Shown in pieces: positions 11,313 through 24,900 of a stretch of 64,000 nt of DNA. The notes under the pieces are model-generated. The model did no database searches, was not told where the DNA came from, and saw only the letters and a program-made list of their open reading frames with translations. This DNA is from Microglena sp. YARC (taxonomy: Eukaryota > Chlorophyta > Chlorophyceae > Chlamydomonadales > Chlamydomonadaceae). Each line of letters opens with the position of its first letter. The first letter of the stretch is position 1. The stretch covers positions 85,162,620 to 85,226,619 of the forward strand of contig CM039463.1 of the NCBI GenBank assembly GCA_022414725.1. Reading direction: 5' to 3'. Position numbers and translations under genes: made by a program.

Positions 11313-11398
11313 TGAGAGGGGGTAATGCGCCAGTGTAGGAACATGTTGAAGGCAGTGTTCACCCCACAATTGGTGGAGAGACACTGAATATTTTTAGG

Positions 11399-11575
11399 GC
11401 TATACATGGCAGCTTCCAGCCAGCTCCATAATCCAGCCACTGGGGCAAGCTCAAAGCCATCAGCTGCATTTTAATGCCTGTCACATCAGCTTTCAGACGC
11501 AGTAGCTAGCTTCAGGTTTGCCCCAAGGGTGGGTGAAGGGAGCTGCCTAGAAGCTGTTACGCATAGCCAAAAAAA
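11399..11575 (+). repeat. Foldback MITE family X, copy
   Basis: Starts GGGCTATACATGGCAGCTTCC and ends GAGCTGCCTAGAAGCTG followed by TACGCATAGCC. The ends are roughly reverse complements. The internal AGCTTTCAGACGC and CAAGGGTGGGTGAA blocks are shared with the copy at 18354-18520. Confidence 0.65.
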
Positions 11576-11656
11576 TACACAGTGAGTGTAGGAATATGTC
11601 GAAGGCAGCGTTTGACCTACAATCGGTAGAGCGGATGTCCTGGCCTGTAATTCTGT

Positions 11657-11806
11657 ATTGGGTTAGATTGTTACATGTTTTTTCAGCCAACTCACGGCTG
11701 CTCACTGTCTTTCAATTCCAAGTCCCGCCGTGCGATACCCATAGAAATCAGGGGGTACACTAAGCTGATTAGACAGTTCAAAGACTTGTCCAGGTCTCCA
11801 ATTGGC
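11657..11806 (+). repeat. Dispersed repeat R2, copy 3
   Basis: TGTTACATG, TTCAGCCAACTCACGGCTGC, GTGCGATACCCAT and ACAGTTCAAAGACTTGTCC in family order. Confidence 0.75.
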
Positions 11807-11919
11807 CTGTAATTTTGTATGACACTGTGTAGAAATTGAATAAAGGGAGTATTGGCAAAAGTTATAGTAATGTACTTTCGAATGTACTGTAGTGTGCACC
11901 AGGGTTGTTTAGAACGCTG

Positions 11920-12125
11920 TGTCTTGCGTTGCAGACACAGATCCAGTGGGTTGGTTGCGTTGCAGACGCAGATTTTGGGCGGTCTGCCGCAACTCATAGG
12001 GTCTGGGTGCGGTGCAGACGCAAACATGGGGGGTCGTTTGCTTCGCAGACGCAGATTATGAGATCAGTTGCGTCTCAATAAGCAGATTTTGAATCAGGCT
12101 GCATCTCAGGAAGCAGATTCGGAGG
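11920..12125. repeat. Repeat rich in GACGCA/TGCGTC words, copy 1
   Basis: Multiple GCGTTGCAGACGCAGAT and TTGCGTCTCA words in both orientations about 40 bp apart, so the block can fold. Related blocks are at 49425-49545 and 58145-58385. Confidence 0.6.
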
Positions 12126-12464
12126 TCCCCTTGAACAGCCTTGGTGCCCACCTACTCCTGTATTAGTACTGTAGTAACACCTGGTCCATTTATGTTATAC
12201 TGCTCACAGCTGCTTGTGTAAAGTTTTGAAACAAAACAGATTTGAGAAGTCTTTGCCTGGTGAGGTCGGTTGAACTGAGAATTTGATAAATGGATTGTTT
12301 TATATGCGGCACTAGGTTGATAAAAAGGCAGTTTGCATGGCTGTCGGAGACTTGTAACGTTGGGCTGTAACTGCCTAGCAGAGGCACAGAAATTTGACTG
12401 AAAATAGCTGTAAATGTCAAATGTACTTGCAGAATTGAATCAAAAGGTCAGAATATAAGGGGGC

Positions 12465-12490
12465 CCGCCCCGCCCCCCCCCCCCCCTGCG
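12465..12490. repeat. Poly-C tract
   Basis: Short CCCGCC-poly-C run upstream of the open frame at 12557-12994; simple sequence only. Confidence 0.7.
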
Positions 12491-12556
12491 GGATAGAGGA
12501 GTTAAGTTGGAGGGGGTGAAATATGGTATAAATTTGTGCGCGTTCCCCGGGGGGGT

Positions 12557-12994
12557 CTAGCTTTTTTTTAGAGAATATGGGTCATCAGGTTGCACAATTG
12601 TGTACCTTGCTCGGGGACGCTGGGCAGGGTAGTATACAACTACACTAGTATAGTAAACGCTGTCCCAGCGTTCCACAAACAACACAACCACGAAGGTTGA
12701 TCCTCTGCGTTCCTTGACGGATGGGAAGAGCTGGGCGAGGGGGAGTGGAGGGTGTCTCATCTTGGTATGGTACGGGTCCAACTCTGCAAGGGGCGAGGTT
12801 ACGAAGGTGGTTCCCTGGCATAGCCCTGACGCAAAGGGGGCCTGCTGGGCCAGCAGGGCAAGCTCATCTTTGGACTGGGTGTTCTGCTCGAGGGGGTCGT
12901 TGGGGTCCAGCGGCGCGAAGGGGTCATGAGTGCTCGCGGTTATGGAGTGTGGACTATGAGCGTGAAGCATTTTAAGCATCCATTGTGACCACAC
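12557..12994 (-). CDS. Hypothetical protein, 145 aa, not recognised
   Basis: Uninterrupted minus-strand frame starting MWSQWMLKMLHAHSP and ending DDPYSLKKS. It contains DPFAPLDPNDPLEQN, a Gln/Ala-rich stretch, and a hydrophobic patch STFVVVLFVERWDSVYY. Composition is balanced and protein-like, unlike the simple-repeat frames nearby. I recognise no family. It may be a single-exon gene, one exon of a larger gene, or a chance frame; a plus-strand frame overlaps it. No intron or start context supports it further. Confidence 0.35.
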   Translation of the reverse strand: MWSQWMLKMLHAHSPHSITASTHDPFAPLDPNDPLEQNTQSKDELALLAQQAPFASGLCQGTTFVTSPLAELDPYHTKMRHPPLPLAQLFPSVKERRGSTFVVVLFVERWDSVYYTSVVVYYPAQRPRARYTIVQPDDPYSLKKS

Positions 12995-12999
12995 CGTAG

Positions 13000-13487
13000 T
13001 GTAGTAGGGGCCCCGCCGTCACCTAGCTAAGACCTCCAGGCAGTCAGGATGTCAGAGGATAGAAACCATAGTGCCACGTACACTAACTTATTAGACTATC
13101 GGGATGATATTAAATGCATAGCAAGACTACGTCTTCAAGCTCACAACTTTAACGTCGAATCAGAAAGGAATGCCTCTCGTTCTGGTAGAATTTGCAGGTG
13201 CTGTGATATGATATTATTATGACGGTTGACAGTAGAAGAGTAGTCGAAGATGAAATGCATTTCATATTATAATGTCCGATATACGTGGAGGATATTTGTG
13301 TGTGTTGAGAAAATGATCATTGAACCTGAATTGGTGGATAAAATCTCCACTATGAAGTTGGTCATGAATCCTGATTCCTTAGAAGGATGCAAATACTGAA
13401 TACAATTTATAAGCAAATGCGATACTAATTGCACAATTAAATTATTATGTCAGCTGAGGTGATGATTTAATGAAATTGTATAATTAA
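13000..13487. other. AT-rich intergenic sequence, nothing recognised
   Basis: Contains scattered ATTAAATTAT and ATATTATAATG words. No gene or clear repeat. Confidence 0.4.
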
Positions 13488-13640
13488 ATTATCACTGTAG
13501 CACGAACTCAGGGCCCCCGTCGATTAAACAATTGTTTGGGGTTCAGTTCAACAGTGCTTTTTCTTTGTGAGCCCTTCCTATGCGATTGGGCAAGTCCCTA
13601 TAGCTTATTTGGCCTACCCCTGGACTGTAGCATACATACA
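13488..13640 (+). repeat. Dispersed repeat R3, copy 1
   Basis: TGTAGCACGAACTC, GGGGTTCAGTTCA, GGGCAAGTCCCT and CTACCCCTGGACTGTA occur in this order here and at 49018-49182. A partial third copy lies near 48540-48610. Unclassified. Confidence 0.7.
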
Positions 13641-13844
13641 AGGGTAGGTAAAAGGCTTGAAGGATGACTCGTTAATGGAAGAAGATGAAATGATACTGTA
13701 ACCACCGTTATCATCATTGTTTTCATCATCAGTAGAAGCTCTGAGGTTTGGGGCATGAGACGGGGCAGCTCAATGTTTTTTGTGTGGCATGGGAATACAT
13801 TTTGTTCCACCAATTCCTGGTGCATCTATCTATATACTACACAC

Positions 13845-14345
13845 ACCCTTTCACCCACACATACCCACACATCCATACCCGCCCAGTCACCCATCCATAC
13901 CACCCATACCCACCCACCCCCACCCACCCATGCCACCCATACCACCCATGCCACCCTTACCCACTCATCCATACACTCAACCATATCCACCCACACCCAC
14001 TCACTCACTCAGTCACACACATATTCACCCACCCACCCACCCACGTTACCCACCCTTTCACCCACCCATCCATACCACCCATATTCACCCATTCACCAAC
14101 CCATCCATATTACCCACCCATTCACCAATCCATACCCCCCCATCAATACCCATCATACCACCCATACTGGTAAACGGTGTTACACAATTTAATTGCGGGC
14201 CAGCCACATAGTAATCAAAAACACCAAAAAGAACACCCATACTCCCCATTCACCCACCCATACGCTCCCACCCGTACCATTCCATACCCCCCATACTCAC
14301 CCACCCATACCCCCCCATCTATACCCCCATTCCCCCCCCCCCACA
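13845..14345. repeat. CCCAYCCATA-type minisatellite, two blocks
   Basis: C-rich CACCCATACCACCCAT variants over 13845-14165, then a second block at 14235-14345. Pro/His/Thr-rich open frames here are artefacts. Lies just upstream of the DNAJC11 start. Confidence 0.85.
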
Positions 14346-14625
14346 CACACAACGAGTCGTGAATGGTGTCAGTGAACTGCTCTTGCCAATCAATACTCAC
14401 TGGTGGTCTCAGAATGTTATTTGGACATCTGAGTGAAAAGATAGCGGCAAGATTAGGGCAGCATGCCATGATGGTCCGAGCATGGTTGTAGTTAGTTAGG
14501 TGTAGGGGGGGCGGTGCTGGCTAACTGGCTTGTACTGCTGGAACCAAGACGATGGCAACCCAATTTCCCAATCTTCCAAGCATATCAGCTACCGCTGCGT
14601 CCTTGCGACGTGCATTCTTGCCGAC

Positions 14626-17600
14626 ATGGGTGGCACCGGTCAAAATTTCGAATTAAAGGATGAGTGCCCCTTTAGCTATTACGCGACTCTGAATGTGCCT
14701 CGCGATGCGCCTCATGAGGAGGTGAATCGAGCCTATCGGAAGCTTGCCACTGTTTTCCATCCTGATAAGCACCAGGATCCAGATCTGAAGGAAAAGGCTC
14801 AGGATGCGTTTGCGCGTGTACATGAAGCCTACAGCGTCCTGAGCGATCCACAGAGACGCCAAATATACGATGTCTACGGAGAGCAGGTGATGAGTAATCG
14901 ACCACCCCTCTTCCACTGCGGCATTTCTACTTTATGATCCAGACACTTATTGAGCTAGCAAAAGGTTGAGGTTAGGTACCCCAAGGGCACATGGACTCCA
15001 CCAATGACTGGCACTGATCTAGATGGGGCTCACCACTGTTTCATTTTTGGGCTGCACATAGCAGCTTCCCTCTAGCTCCATGAGCCAGTTTAGATACCAA
15101 CCGAAAGCCTGCCCAGCAGCTTGTGTGTGGGTTTCATGGGCTTGGTGTATATGCATAGGCTGCATGGAACCTGTTGGGTCTGTCAGGGCTGCATGTGATG
15201 CATGGGCTTGCAGCTTGAGTGTGGGTTGCATGGGCTGCATGATTTGCATGGGCTTGTACCTTGTCTGTTAGACTCACAGACATTTATGGATCCTATGCCT
15301 GTCAGTCATGTCAAAAAGATCTTGCTGATAAAAATGTTGTGTGCTTTGTGCACATGGGCTGACATGTGGTGTACGGTGTGAGCATTGGTCAGCATGTGGA
15401 GTGCAGTGTGTGCATGGGCCAGCATGTGGAGTGCGGTGTGTGCATGGTTCAGCATGTGGTGTGCTTGGGTTAATATGTGGTGTGGGGTATGTGCATGGGT
15501 CAGCATGTGGTGTGCGGTGTGTGCATGGGTCAGCATGTGGTGTGCTTGGGCTAACATGGTGTGTGGGGTGTGTGCATGGGTCAGCATGTGGTGTGCGGTG
15601 TGTGCATGGGTTAACATGTGGTGTGCGGTGTGTGGTGTATGTGCATGGATTAACATGTGGTGTGTGGTTTGTGCATGGGTCAGCAGGTGGTGTGTGCATG
15701 GGTCAGCATGTGGTGTGGTATGTGCATGGGTCAGCAGGTGGTGTGTGGTGTGTGCATGGGTTAACATGTGGTGTGCGGTGTGTGGGGTGTGTGCATGGGT
15801 CAGCATGTCGGGTGCGGTGTGTGCATATGTCAGCGTGTGGTGTGGGGTATGTGCATGGGTCAGCATGTGGTGTGGGGTGTGTGCATGGGCCAGCATGTGG
15901 TGTGCGGTGTGTGCATATGTCAGCATGTGGTGTGGTGTGTGTGCATGGGTCAGCATGCGGTGTGGGGTGTGTGCATGAGTCAGCATGTGGTGTGTGGTGT
16001 GTGCATGGGTCAGCATGTGGTGTGCGGTGTGTGCATGGTTCAGCATGTGGTGTGGTGTGTGTGCATGGTTCAGCATGTGGTGTGGGGTGTATGCATGGGT
16101 TAGCATGTGGTGTGCGGTGTGTGCATATGTCAGCATGCGGTGTGGTGTGTGTGCATGGGTCAGCATGTGGTGTGTGGTGTGTGCATGGGTCAGCATGTTG
16201 TGTGCGGTGTGTGCATGGGTCAGCATGTGGTGTGTGGTGTGTGCATATGTCAGCATGCGGTGTGGTGTGTGTGCATGGGTCAGCATGTGGTGTGTGGTGT
16301 GTGCATATGTCAGCATGCGGTCTGGGGTGTGTGCATGGGTCAGCATGTGGTGTGTGATGTGTGCTTGGGTTAACTTGTGGTGTGTGGTGTGTGCATGGGT
16401 CAGCAGGTGGTGTGTGGTGTGTGCATGGTTCAGCATATGGTGTGCAGTGTGTGAGGTGTGTGCATGGGTCAGCATGAGGTGTGTGTTGTGTGTGCATGGG
16501 TTAACATGTGGTGTGTGGTTTGTGCATGGGTCAGCAGGTGGTGTGTGCATGGGTCAGCATGTGGTGTGGTATGTGCATGGGTCAGCAGGTGGTGTGTGGT
16601 GTGTGCATGGGTTAACATGTGGTGTGCGGTGTGTGGGGTGTGTGCATGGGTCAGCATGTCGGGTGCGGTGTGTGCATATGTCAGCGTGTGGTGTGGGGTG
16701 TGTGCATGGGTCAGCATGTGGTGTGGGGTGTGTGGGGTGTGTGCATGGGCCAGCATGTGGTGTGCGGTGTGTGCATATGTCAGCATGTGGTGTGGTGTGT
16801 GTGCATGGGTCAGCATGCGGTGTGGGGTGTGTGCATGGGTCAGCATGTGGTGTGTGGTGTGTGCATGGTTCAGCATGTGGTGTGCGGTGTGTGCGGTGTG
16901 TGCATGGTTCAGCATGTGGTGTGGTGTGTGTACATGGTTCAGCATGTGGTGTGGGGTGTATTCATGGGTTAGCATGTGGTGTGCGGTGTGTGCATATGTC
17001 AGCATGCGGTGTGGTGTGTGTGCATGGGTCAGCATGTGGTGTGTGGTGTGTGCATGGGTCAGCATGTGGTGTGCGGTTTGTGCATGGGTCAGCATGTGGT
17101 GTGTGGTGTGTGCATATGTCAGCACGCGGTGTGGTGTGTGTGCATGGGTCAGCATGTGGTGTGTGGTGTGTGCATATGTCAGCATGCGGTCTGGGGTGTG
17201 TGCATGGGTCAGCATGTGGTGTGTGGTGTGTGCTTGGGTTAACTTGTGGTGTGTGGTGTGTGCATGGGTCAGCAGGTGGTGTGTGATGTGTGCATGGTTC
17301 AGCATATGGTGTGCGGTGTGTGGGGTGTGTGCATGGGTCAGCATGATGTGTGTGTTGTGTGTGCATGGGTTAACATGTGGTGTGCAGTTTGTGGGGTGTG
17401 TGCATGGGTCAGCATGTGGTGTGCGGTGTGTGCATTGGTTAACATGTGGTGTGTGCATGGGTCAGCATGTGGTGTGCGGTGTGTGAGGTGTGTTCATGGG
17501 TCAGCATGTGGTGTGCGGTGTGTGAGGTGTGTGCATGGGTCAGCATGTGGTGTGTGGTGTGTGAGGTGTGTGCATGGGTCAGCGTGTGGTGTGCGGTGTG

Positions 17601-18907
17601 CGAGGTGTGTGCATGGGTCAGCATGTGGTGTGCGGTGTGTGAGGTGTGTGCATGGGTCAGCATGAGGTGTGCGGTGTGTGAGGTGTGTGCATGGGTCAGC
17701 ATGTGGTGTCCAGTGTGTGAGGTGTGTGCATGGGTCAGCATGTGGTGTGCGGTGTGTGAGGTGTGTGCATGGGTCAGCATGTGGTGTGTGAGGTGTGAGG
17801 TGTGTGCATGGGGTGAGCATGTGCGGTGTGTGAGGTGTGTGCATGGGTCAGCATGTGGTGTGCGGTGTGTGAGGTGTGTGCATGGTCAGCATGTGGTGTG
17901 CGGTGTGTGAGGTGTGTGCATGGGTCAGCATGTGGTGTGCGGTGTGTGAGGTGTGTGCATGGGTCAGCATGTGGTGTGCGGTGTGTGAGGTGTGTGCATG
18001 GGTCAGCATGTGGTGTGCGGTGTGTGAAGTGTGTGCATGGGTCAGCATGTGGTGTGCAGTGTGTGAGGTGTGTGCATGGGTCAGCATGTGGTGTGCGGTG
18101 TGTGTGGTGTGTGCATGGGTCAGCATGTGGTGTGTAGTGTGTGCTTACGTTAACTTGTGGTGTGTGGTGTGTGAGGTATGTGCATCGGTCAGCATGAGGT
18201 GTGTGGGGTGCGTGTATGGGTCAGCATGTGGTGTGCGGTGTGTGGGGTATGTGCATAGGTGAGCATGTGGTATGCGGTGTGTGCATGGGTCAGCATGTTG
18301 TGCCCATTTCAAAACAGATTCTTGAAGCAGGCACTTTGGGGAAAGCCTCACTGTTTAATTTTTTGGCTTCTAATGGTAGCTTCCCGCTAGCTCCAATAGA
18401 CCCAAAACTTTCAGCTGCATTGGAATGCTCGTCATATAAGCTTTCAGACACACTAGGTAGCTCCAGGTTTGGCCCAAGGGTGGGTGAAATGAGCTGCCTA
18501 GAAGCTGCTATGGTATCAACAAGTCTTACAATTGTTACATGTTGTTTAATGTTTCGTTTTTTTGTGATTTGAAGTGAAGCCTGAAATAGTAGTTTGTGAC
18601 ACACACACGGACACACACACACAGTTTTGACAGGCTAATCCCTCAATAAAAAAAATTGATTTTTTTTGAACCATATGTTTAGCCCCCAAAAGAAAATAGC
18701 GGAAAGCCTTTACAAACACGTGGGGCTGAGTTTTTTCCTGTTTCAGAAAAGTAGTATTCTGCTAGCAAACAGGTATTTGTATGTGTTCGGACACCGCACC
18801 ACACTACACAGCACAGCACCACACACACACACAAGAAAAGGGATCTTATGCTAGCAAACAGGTTTTGGTATGTGTTCGGACACCACACCACACTACACAG
18901 CACAGCA

Positions 18908-18955
<48 letters not shown>

Positions 18956-21900
18956 GAAAAGGGGTCTTCTGCTAGAAAACAGGTATTGGTATGTGTTCTG
19001 ACACCACACCACACAGCACAGCACAGCACCACACACACACACACACACAAGAAAAGCAGTCTTCTGCTAGCAAACAGGTATTGGTATGTGTTCGGACACC
19101 ACACCACACCACACTACACAGCACAGCACAGCACAGCACCACACACACACACACAAGGAAAGGGGTCTTCTGCTAGCAAACAGGGCTTACGTGTCTTTCA
19201 ATGGTGGGCTCCAGGTAGTGATTTGGGTTGGCAACTTAAAAGGGATAGATCGGGATAGTTGAGTCTCATGGTAGCAGAATGTTTGGCCAAAACAGCGTCC
19301 TAGGTAGCGGTCGCTGTAGGTGGAGGGAAAAAAGCTCTAACGCGGGGTACCCATGTACAGGGGTCGGCAATATGGTATCTTATGATATCATGTCATCATA
19401 TGATATCGTATGTTATCATATGATGCCGGTTGTCTGACTAGGTAACTTTGGCTTGGGCCATCATATCATAAGACATTAAATCATATGATTTGTGTATGAT
19501 ATCATATGATATCATACTCGTCTTTGGTCAACATCATATGATTTGCCGTTCCCTACCCATGTATGAATATCATATGATGTTGACCGAAGGCGAGTATGAT
19601 ATCATATGATATCATACAAATTGCATCATATGATGTATGTAAATGGTAACTTTAGCCTAGTCAGTTTGACGGCATCATATGATATCATTTGATGTTGTAT
19701 ATAAATGGTAACTTAATCCTAGTCAGACTGCCAGCATCAAATGATATCATATTGCCGATCCCCATGTATGAATACCATATCTTGAAATGGTGTTGAAAGA
19801 TTGTACAACAGTAATTGTCCCTCTTTTTGGCGGTTGCCCCCAACGGAACCAACGTGCTGGCCCCCTCAACCTCACACCTTGTCATACCGGGTAATATGTA
19901 TTTGTTTATGTATGTCTTGCTTTAGCCAAGCCACATGTCGCTTGGAAACATGAAGTATCGGACGTGACCGATGCTCCAGCCAACGTTTCAGAAACCAAAA
20001 ACATTAACCAGACCTGAAATGTCGATGGCCAAACTCGCAAATAAACATTAAAACCGTGGAAGTGTTTATGAATCGTGGCTACAAAAAACTTGTAATTGCC
20101 ATAAAAAATAGCATACAATTGCCATTTAATTATCATGTAATTAGCATATAATTAGCACATAAATTGCCATTTAGTTAGCGTGTAATTTCCATATAAATTG
20201 CCATATAATTAGCATTTAATTAGCATATAAATATCCATTTAATGAACATATAATTTCTATACAAATTGCCATTTAATTAGCATGTAAGTACCATATAAAG
20301 TGCCATATAATTAGCATGTAATTACCATATAAATTAACATTTAATTGGAATGTAATTACCATGTAAATTACCATTTAAGTAGCTTGTAATGACCATATGA
20401 ATGGCATGTAATTACCATTTAAACTGCCATTTAATTACCCTTTAAAAACAATATAACTACAGATAACTACCATGTAAATTGTCATGTAATTATTAGCATA
20501 TAGTTACCATATTATTAGCATGTTATTACACGTAAATACAATATAATTAACTTGTAATTACCATATAATTACCATATTAATTGCCATTTAATTATCATGT
20601 AATTATCATATTAATCGCCATTTAATTAGCATGTAATTACCATATAATTAGCTTGTTATTATCATATTAATTGCCGTGTAATTGCCATGTAAATACAATA
20701 TAATTAGCTTGTAATTGCCATCTAAATCACCAGTTAATTACCATGTAAAGACAAGATAATTTGCTGACAGGCTGGGCAAAATTACATTTTGTGGTTGGCC
20801 CCAGTGCAAGCAAACGGGCTGGCCCACTCAACCTCGCGCCTTGTTATAAGGTGTACTATATTTACATGTTTATTTAAAAAAGTTATTATTTTTCTCACCT
20901 TTCAGGGCCTGGAAGCAGGCATGGAGTTGGGAGATCACTTGAAGGACCCCAAAGAATTCCGGCGCGAGTTTGAGGAGTTCAAGAAACGGATGGAAAGGAA
21001 TCGCATCGCAGAGGCTACCAGCCACAGGTACTGGATTTCATAACAATTTAGTTTTCACCCCTCTGTCTGCCTCCCAATTGAAGGTGTAGCTAGGTAAAAC
21101 TAGAAAGTTGAAAGTAGGGGAGTGTGAGGAGCTCAAGAAGCGGATGGGCAGGAATCGCATTGAAGATGCGTCGAGCCACAGGTAGTGCATTTCATCAAGA
21201 AATTGTTTTCCCCCCCTCTCCCCCCTTGTCTGCCTCCCAATTGAAAGTGTAACTAGTTAACACCAGAGAGGAGGAAGTAGGTGAGTTTGAGGAGTTCAAG
21301 AATCGGATGGAAAAGAATCGCATCGCAGAGGCTACCAGCCATAGGTAGTTTTATTTCATCAAACAATATTCTTTGCCCCTCTGCCTCCCTCCCAATTGAA
21401 AGAAATTAAATTGGTAAAACTAGAGAGGAGAAACTAGGGGAGTGTGAGGAGTTCAAGAAACGGATGGAAAGGAATCGCATCGCTGAGGCAACGAGCCACA
21501 GGTAGTGCATTTCATCAAGAAATAGTTTTTGCCCCCTCTCCCCCCTTGTCTGCCTCCCAATTGAAGGTGTAACACTTGTTAACACTAAAGAAGAGAAACT
21601 AGGGGAGTTTGAGGAGTTCAAGAATCAGACGGAAAAGAATTGCATCGGACAGGCTACAAAGCCACAGGTAGTTTCATTTCATCAGAAAATATTCTTTGCC
21701 CTTCTGCCTCCCTCCCAATTGAAAGAAATTAAATTGGTAAAACTAGAGAGGAGAAACTAGGGGAGTGTGAGGAGTTCAAGAAACCGATGGAAAGGAATCG
21801 CATCGCTGAGGCAACGAGCCACAGGTAGTGCATTTCATCAAGAAATAGTTTTTGCCCCCTCTCCCCCCTTGTCTGCCTCCCAATTGAAGGTGTAACACTA

Positions 21901-24900
21901 GTTAACACTAAAGAGGAGAAACTAGGGGAGTTTGAGGAGTTCAAGAATCAGATGGAAAAGAACTGCATCGGACAGGCTACAAAGCCACAGGTAGTTTCAT
22001 TTCATCAAAAAATATTCTTTGCCCTTCTGCCTCCCTCCCAATTGAAAGAAATTAACTTGGTAAAACTAGAGAGGAGAAAGTAGGTGAGTTTGAGGAGTTC
22101 AAGGAACGGATGGAAAGGAATCGCATTGAAGAGGCTACCAGCCACAGGTAGTGCATTTCAGGGTACTACATTTTGTCAAGTTGGTCAGCGCTTAAAGCAC
22201 ACAGATGTCAAATTGGTCAGCGCTTTGTAGTGCAAAAGCGCAAAAACTGCGCGCTGCCCACAGGGGTTTGAAAAACTGCGCGAAAGGCGCAGCGGGGCTG
22301 AAAAGCGTGCGTGAAATCGTGCGCTGTGTAGTACCCTGACGCATTTTCATCAAATAATAGTTTTGCCCTCTCTGTCTCCCTCCCAATGAAGGTTAATGAT
22401 AACGCCTGGTGGGGCGTGGTGTTGAGGGAGCCTATCGTACGCGGGTGGGGAGCGGTCTCCTACATCAACTGGACAAGCTACCATCGCAGTAATTGAAGGT
22501 GTATGTAGGTAAAAGTAGAGAGTTGAAATTTGGGGAGTGTGAGGAGTTCAAGACGGGATGGACAGGAAAATCCGCGATGAAGAGGCTACGACCACAGGTA
22601 CTGGATTTCGTAACAATTTCTGTTTTCACCCCTCTGTCTGCTCTCAATTGAAGGTGTAGCTAAGTAAAACTAGAAAGTTGAAAGTAGGGGAGTGTGAGGA
22701 GCTCAAGAAGCGGATGGGCAGGAATCGCGTTGAAGATGTGACGAGCCACAGGTAGGGACCAGGGTACTTCCAAGCGCGCGCTTGTGCGCGCTGGCGCGCT
22801 GCCTTTTGAGCCCCACTGCGCATTTCCGCCAGTTTTTTGCACCCCTGTGGGCGCAGCAAGCAATTTCTGCGTTTTTTGCACTCAAAGCGCAGTTTCCCCC
22901 CCTCAAGTGCGCAAAGCGCTGGCTAATTTGGTCAATGGAAGTACTCTGGTAGGGACTGGCATGTCATATGATGTAGACCTAAGGCGAGTATGATGTCATA
23001 TGATATCATATGATATTGTATATCAATGGTAACTTAAGCCTAGACAGACCGCTGGCATCGTATGATATCATACAAACTGCATCGTATAATATTGTATATA
23101 AATGGTAACTTAAGCCTAGACAGAATGCCGGCATCACACAGCTGGACAGCTGATTGTTGTAGCTTGAAGGTGCACAGTGTAGGGTACTTTCCAAGCGCGC
23201 GCTTTTGCGCGCTGGCCGCTGCTTTTGAGCCCCACTGCGCGTTTCGCGCAAGTTTTTTGCCCCCCCTGTGGGCACAGCAAAATTTTGCGCTTTTTTGCAC
23301 TACAAAGCGCAGTTTATTTCCCCCTCAATTGCGCTAAAGCGCTGGCCAATTTGGTCAATGGAGAAGTACCTGGTCAGGGACTGGCATGTCATATGATGTA
23401 GACCTAAGGCGAGTATGATATCATATGATATCATACAAACTGAATCATATGATATTGTATATCAATGGTAACTTAAGCCTAGACAGAACGCCGGCATCAC
23501 ACAGCTGGGCAGCTGATTGTTGTAGCTTGAAGGTGCACTGCAGGGTACTACATTTTTGTCAAATTTGTGAGCGCTTAAAGCGCACAAACGTCAAATTGGT
23601 CAGGCGCTTGTAGTGCAAGAAAGCGCAAAAAACGGCGCGCTGTGCCACAGGGGGTTAAACAAACTTGCGCGAAACGCGCAGTGGGGCTCAAAAGTGTGCA
23701 CGAAATCGCGCTGGCCAAGCGCAAGCTTTGTAGTACCCTGGTGCACTGTGTTGCACCAGGTTCATTTGAATTGGGGCCAGGATTGACTGATCATTTTCGT
23801 GTGAAGCCTAGCAAATTGAACGACTCAGTGCGACCCAGTCCTACGTGCTGCCCCCTGAACCCGCAAACAAGCACGCTGATGAACGCGAAGCCCGGGGGGG
23901 TCGGGGGGGCTTTTGACTTGTTTAGCCAGAACCATGGGTCGCCATGCTAGCACGGGATTTTTTGAGTCGACAAACAAAAACAGTGAAGAGGATAGTGTGT
24001 CGCTTGTCCGTAACCGGCGCAAGAGTGTTTAGTTAGCAGAGACGTTAGTTAGATCGCTAGTCACTCGTTAGTTCTTAGTCATCAGAGACGTCATTAGAGT
24101 CGCTAGTTAGTCGTTAGTCGTATTTAATAGCAGAGACGTCAGTTAGAGTCGCTAGTTGGTCGTTAGATCGTTTATTCATCAGAGACGTCAGTTAGAGTTG
24201 CTAGTTAGTCGTTAGTCGTCAAGTAATCAGAGACGTCAGTTAGAGTTGCTAGTTAGTCGTAGTCGTAAAGTCATCAGAGACGTCAGTTTTAGAGTCGCTA
24301 GTAGTCGTTAGTCGTTAGTTCATGAGAGACGTCAGTTAGAGTCGCTAGTTATCTTGGTTGTTAGGTTAGTCAGTATCATTACTTAAGTTGGTTAGTTAGT
24401 AAGTTAGTATAGTCGTTAGTTGTTTAGTTAGTTGTCGTTAGTTGGTTAGTTAGTCGTGGGTGCTAGTTTTATGTTAGTGGTTAGGTGAGCTGTCGTTAGT
24501 TTTGTTAGTTTAGTTAGTCGTTACTTAGATTGTTAGTGAGTTGTTGATTAGTCATTTTGTTAGTTAGCCACGTGCGGAAGTTTTGGCCCCCTCAGAGAAT
24601 GGCAAAAATTTTTAGAAAAGTCGTAAGTACATCGTACCCACGGAAATGTTTGGCTACCCCGAAAGCATGATTACCGCATCTGACGTGCCTCTCCTGTCTT
24701 TGTTGGTATTCCCGTGCTTCCTTATACTTGAGTGGTACCAGCAAGTATCTGGAAAACGTGTATAAAATTGGATTCCGGTTCCTTCAATCCCAATGCGTAG
24801 GGTGAAGTCAAAGTAGACACGGAGGTCCTTCAATTCAGCGGGGGTAATATGGGGTCCATGCGTCAACTCGTTACGGATGTTAAACGGCACATCTTTTAAA

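Noticed and set aside
15306..17910. Very long open frames (over 400 codons) on both strands with Cys/Val/His-rich repeats
   Set aside because: They are produced by the GT-rich minisatellite, which lacks stop codons in several frames at once. No start context, splice sites or family.
24030..24565. CRISPR array
   Set aside because: Eukaryotic intron, repeats directly abut with no unique spacers, unit itself degenerate; a minisatellite.
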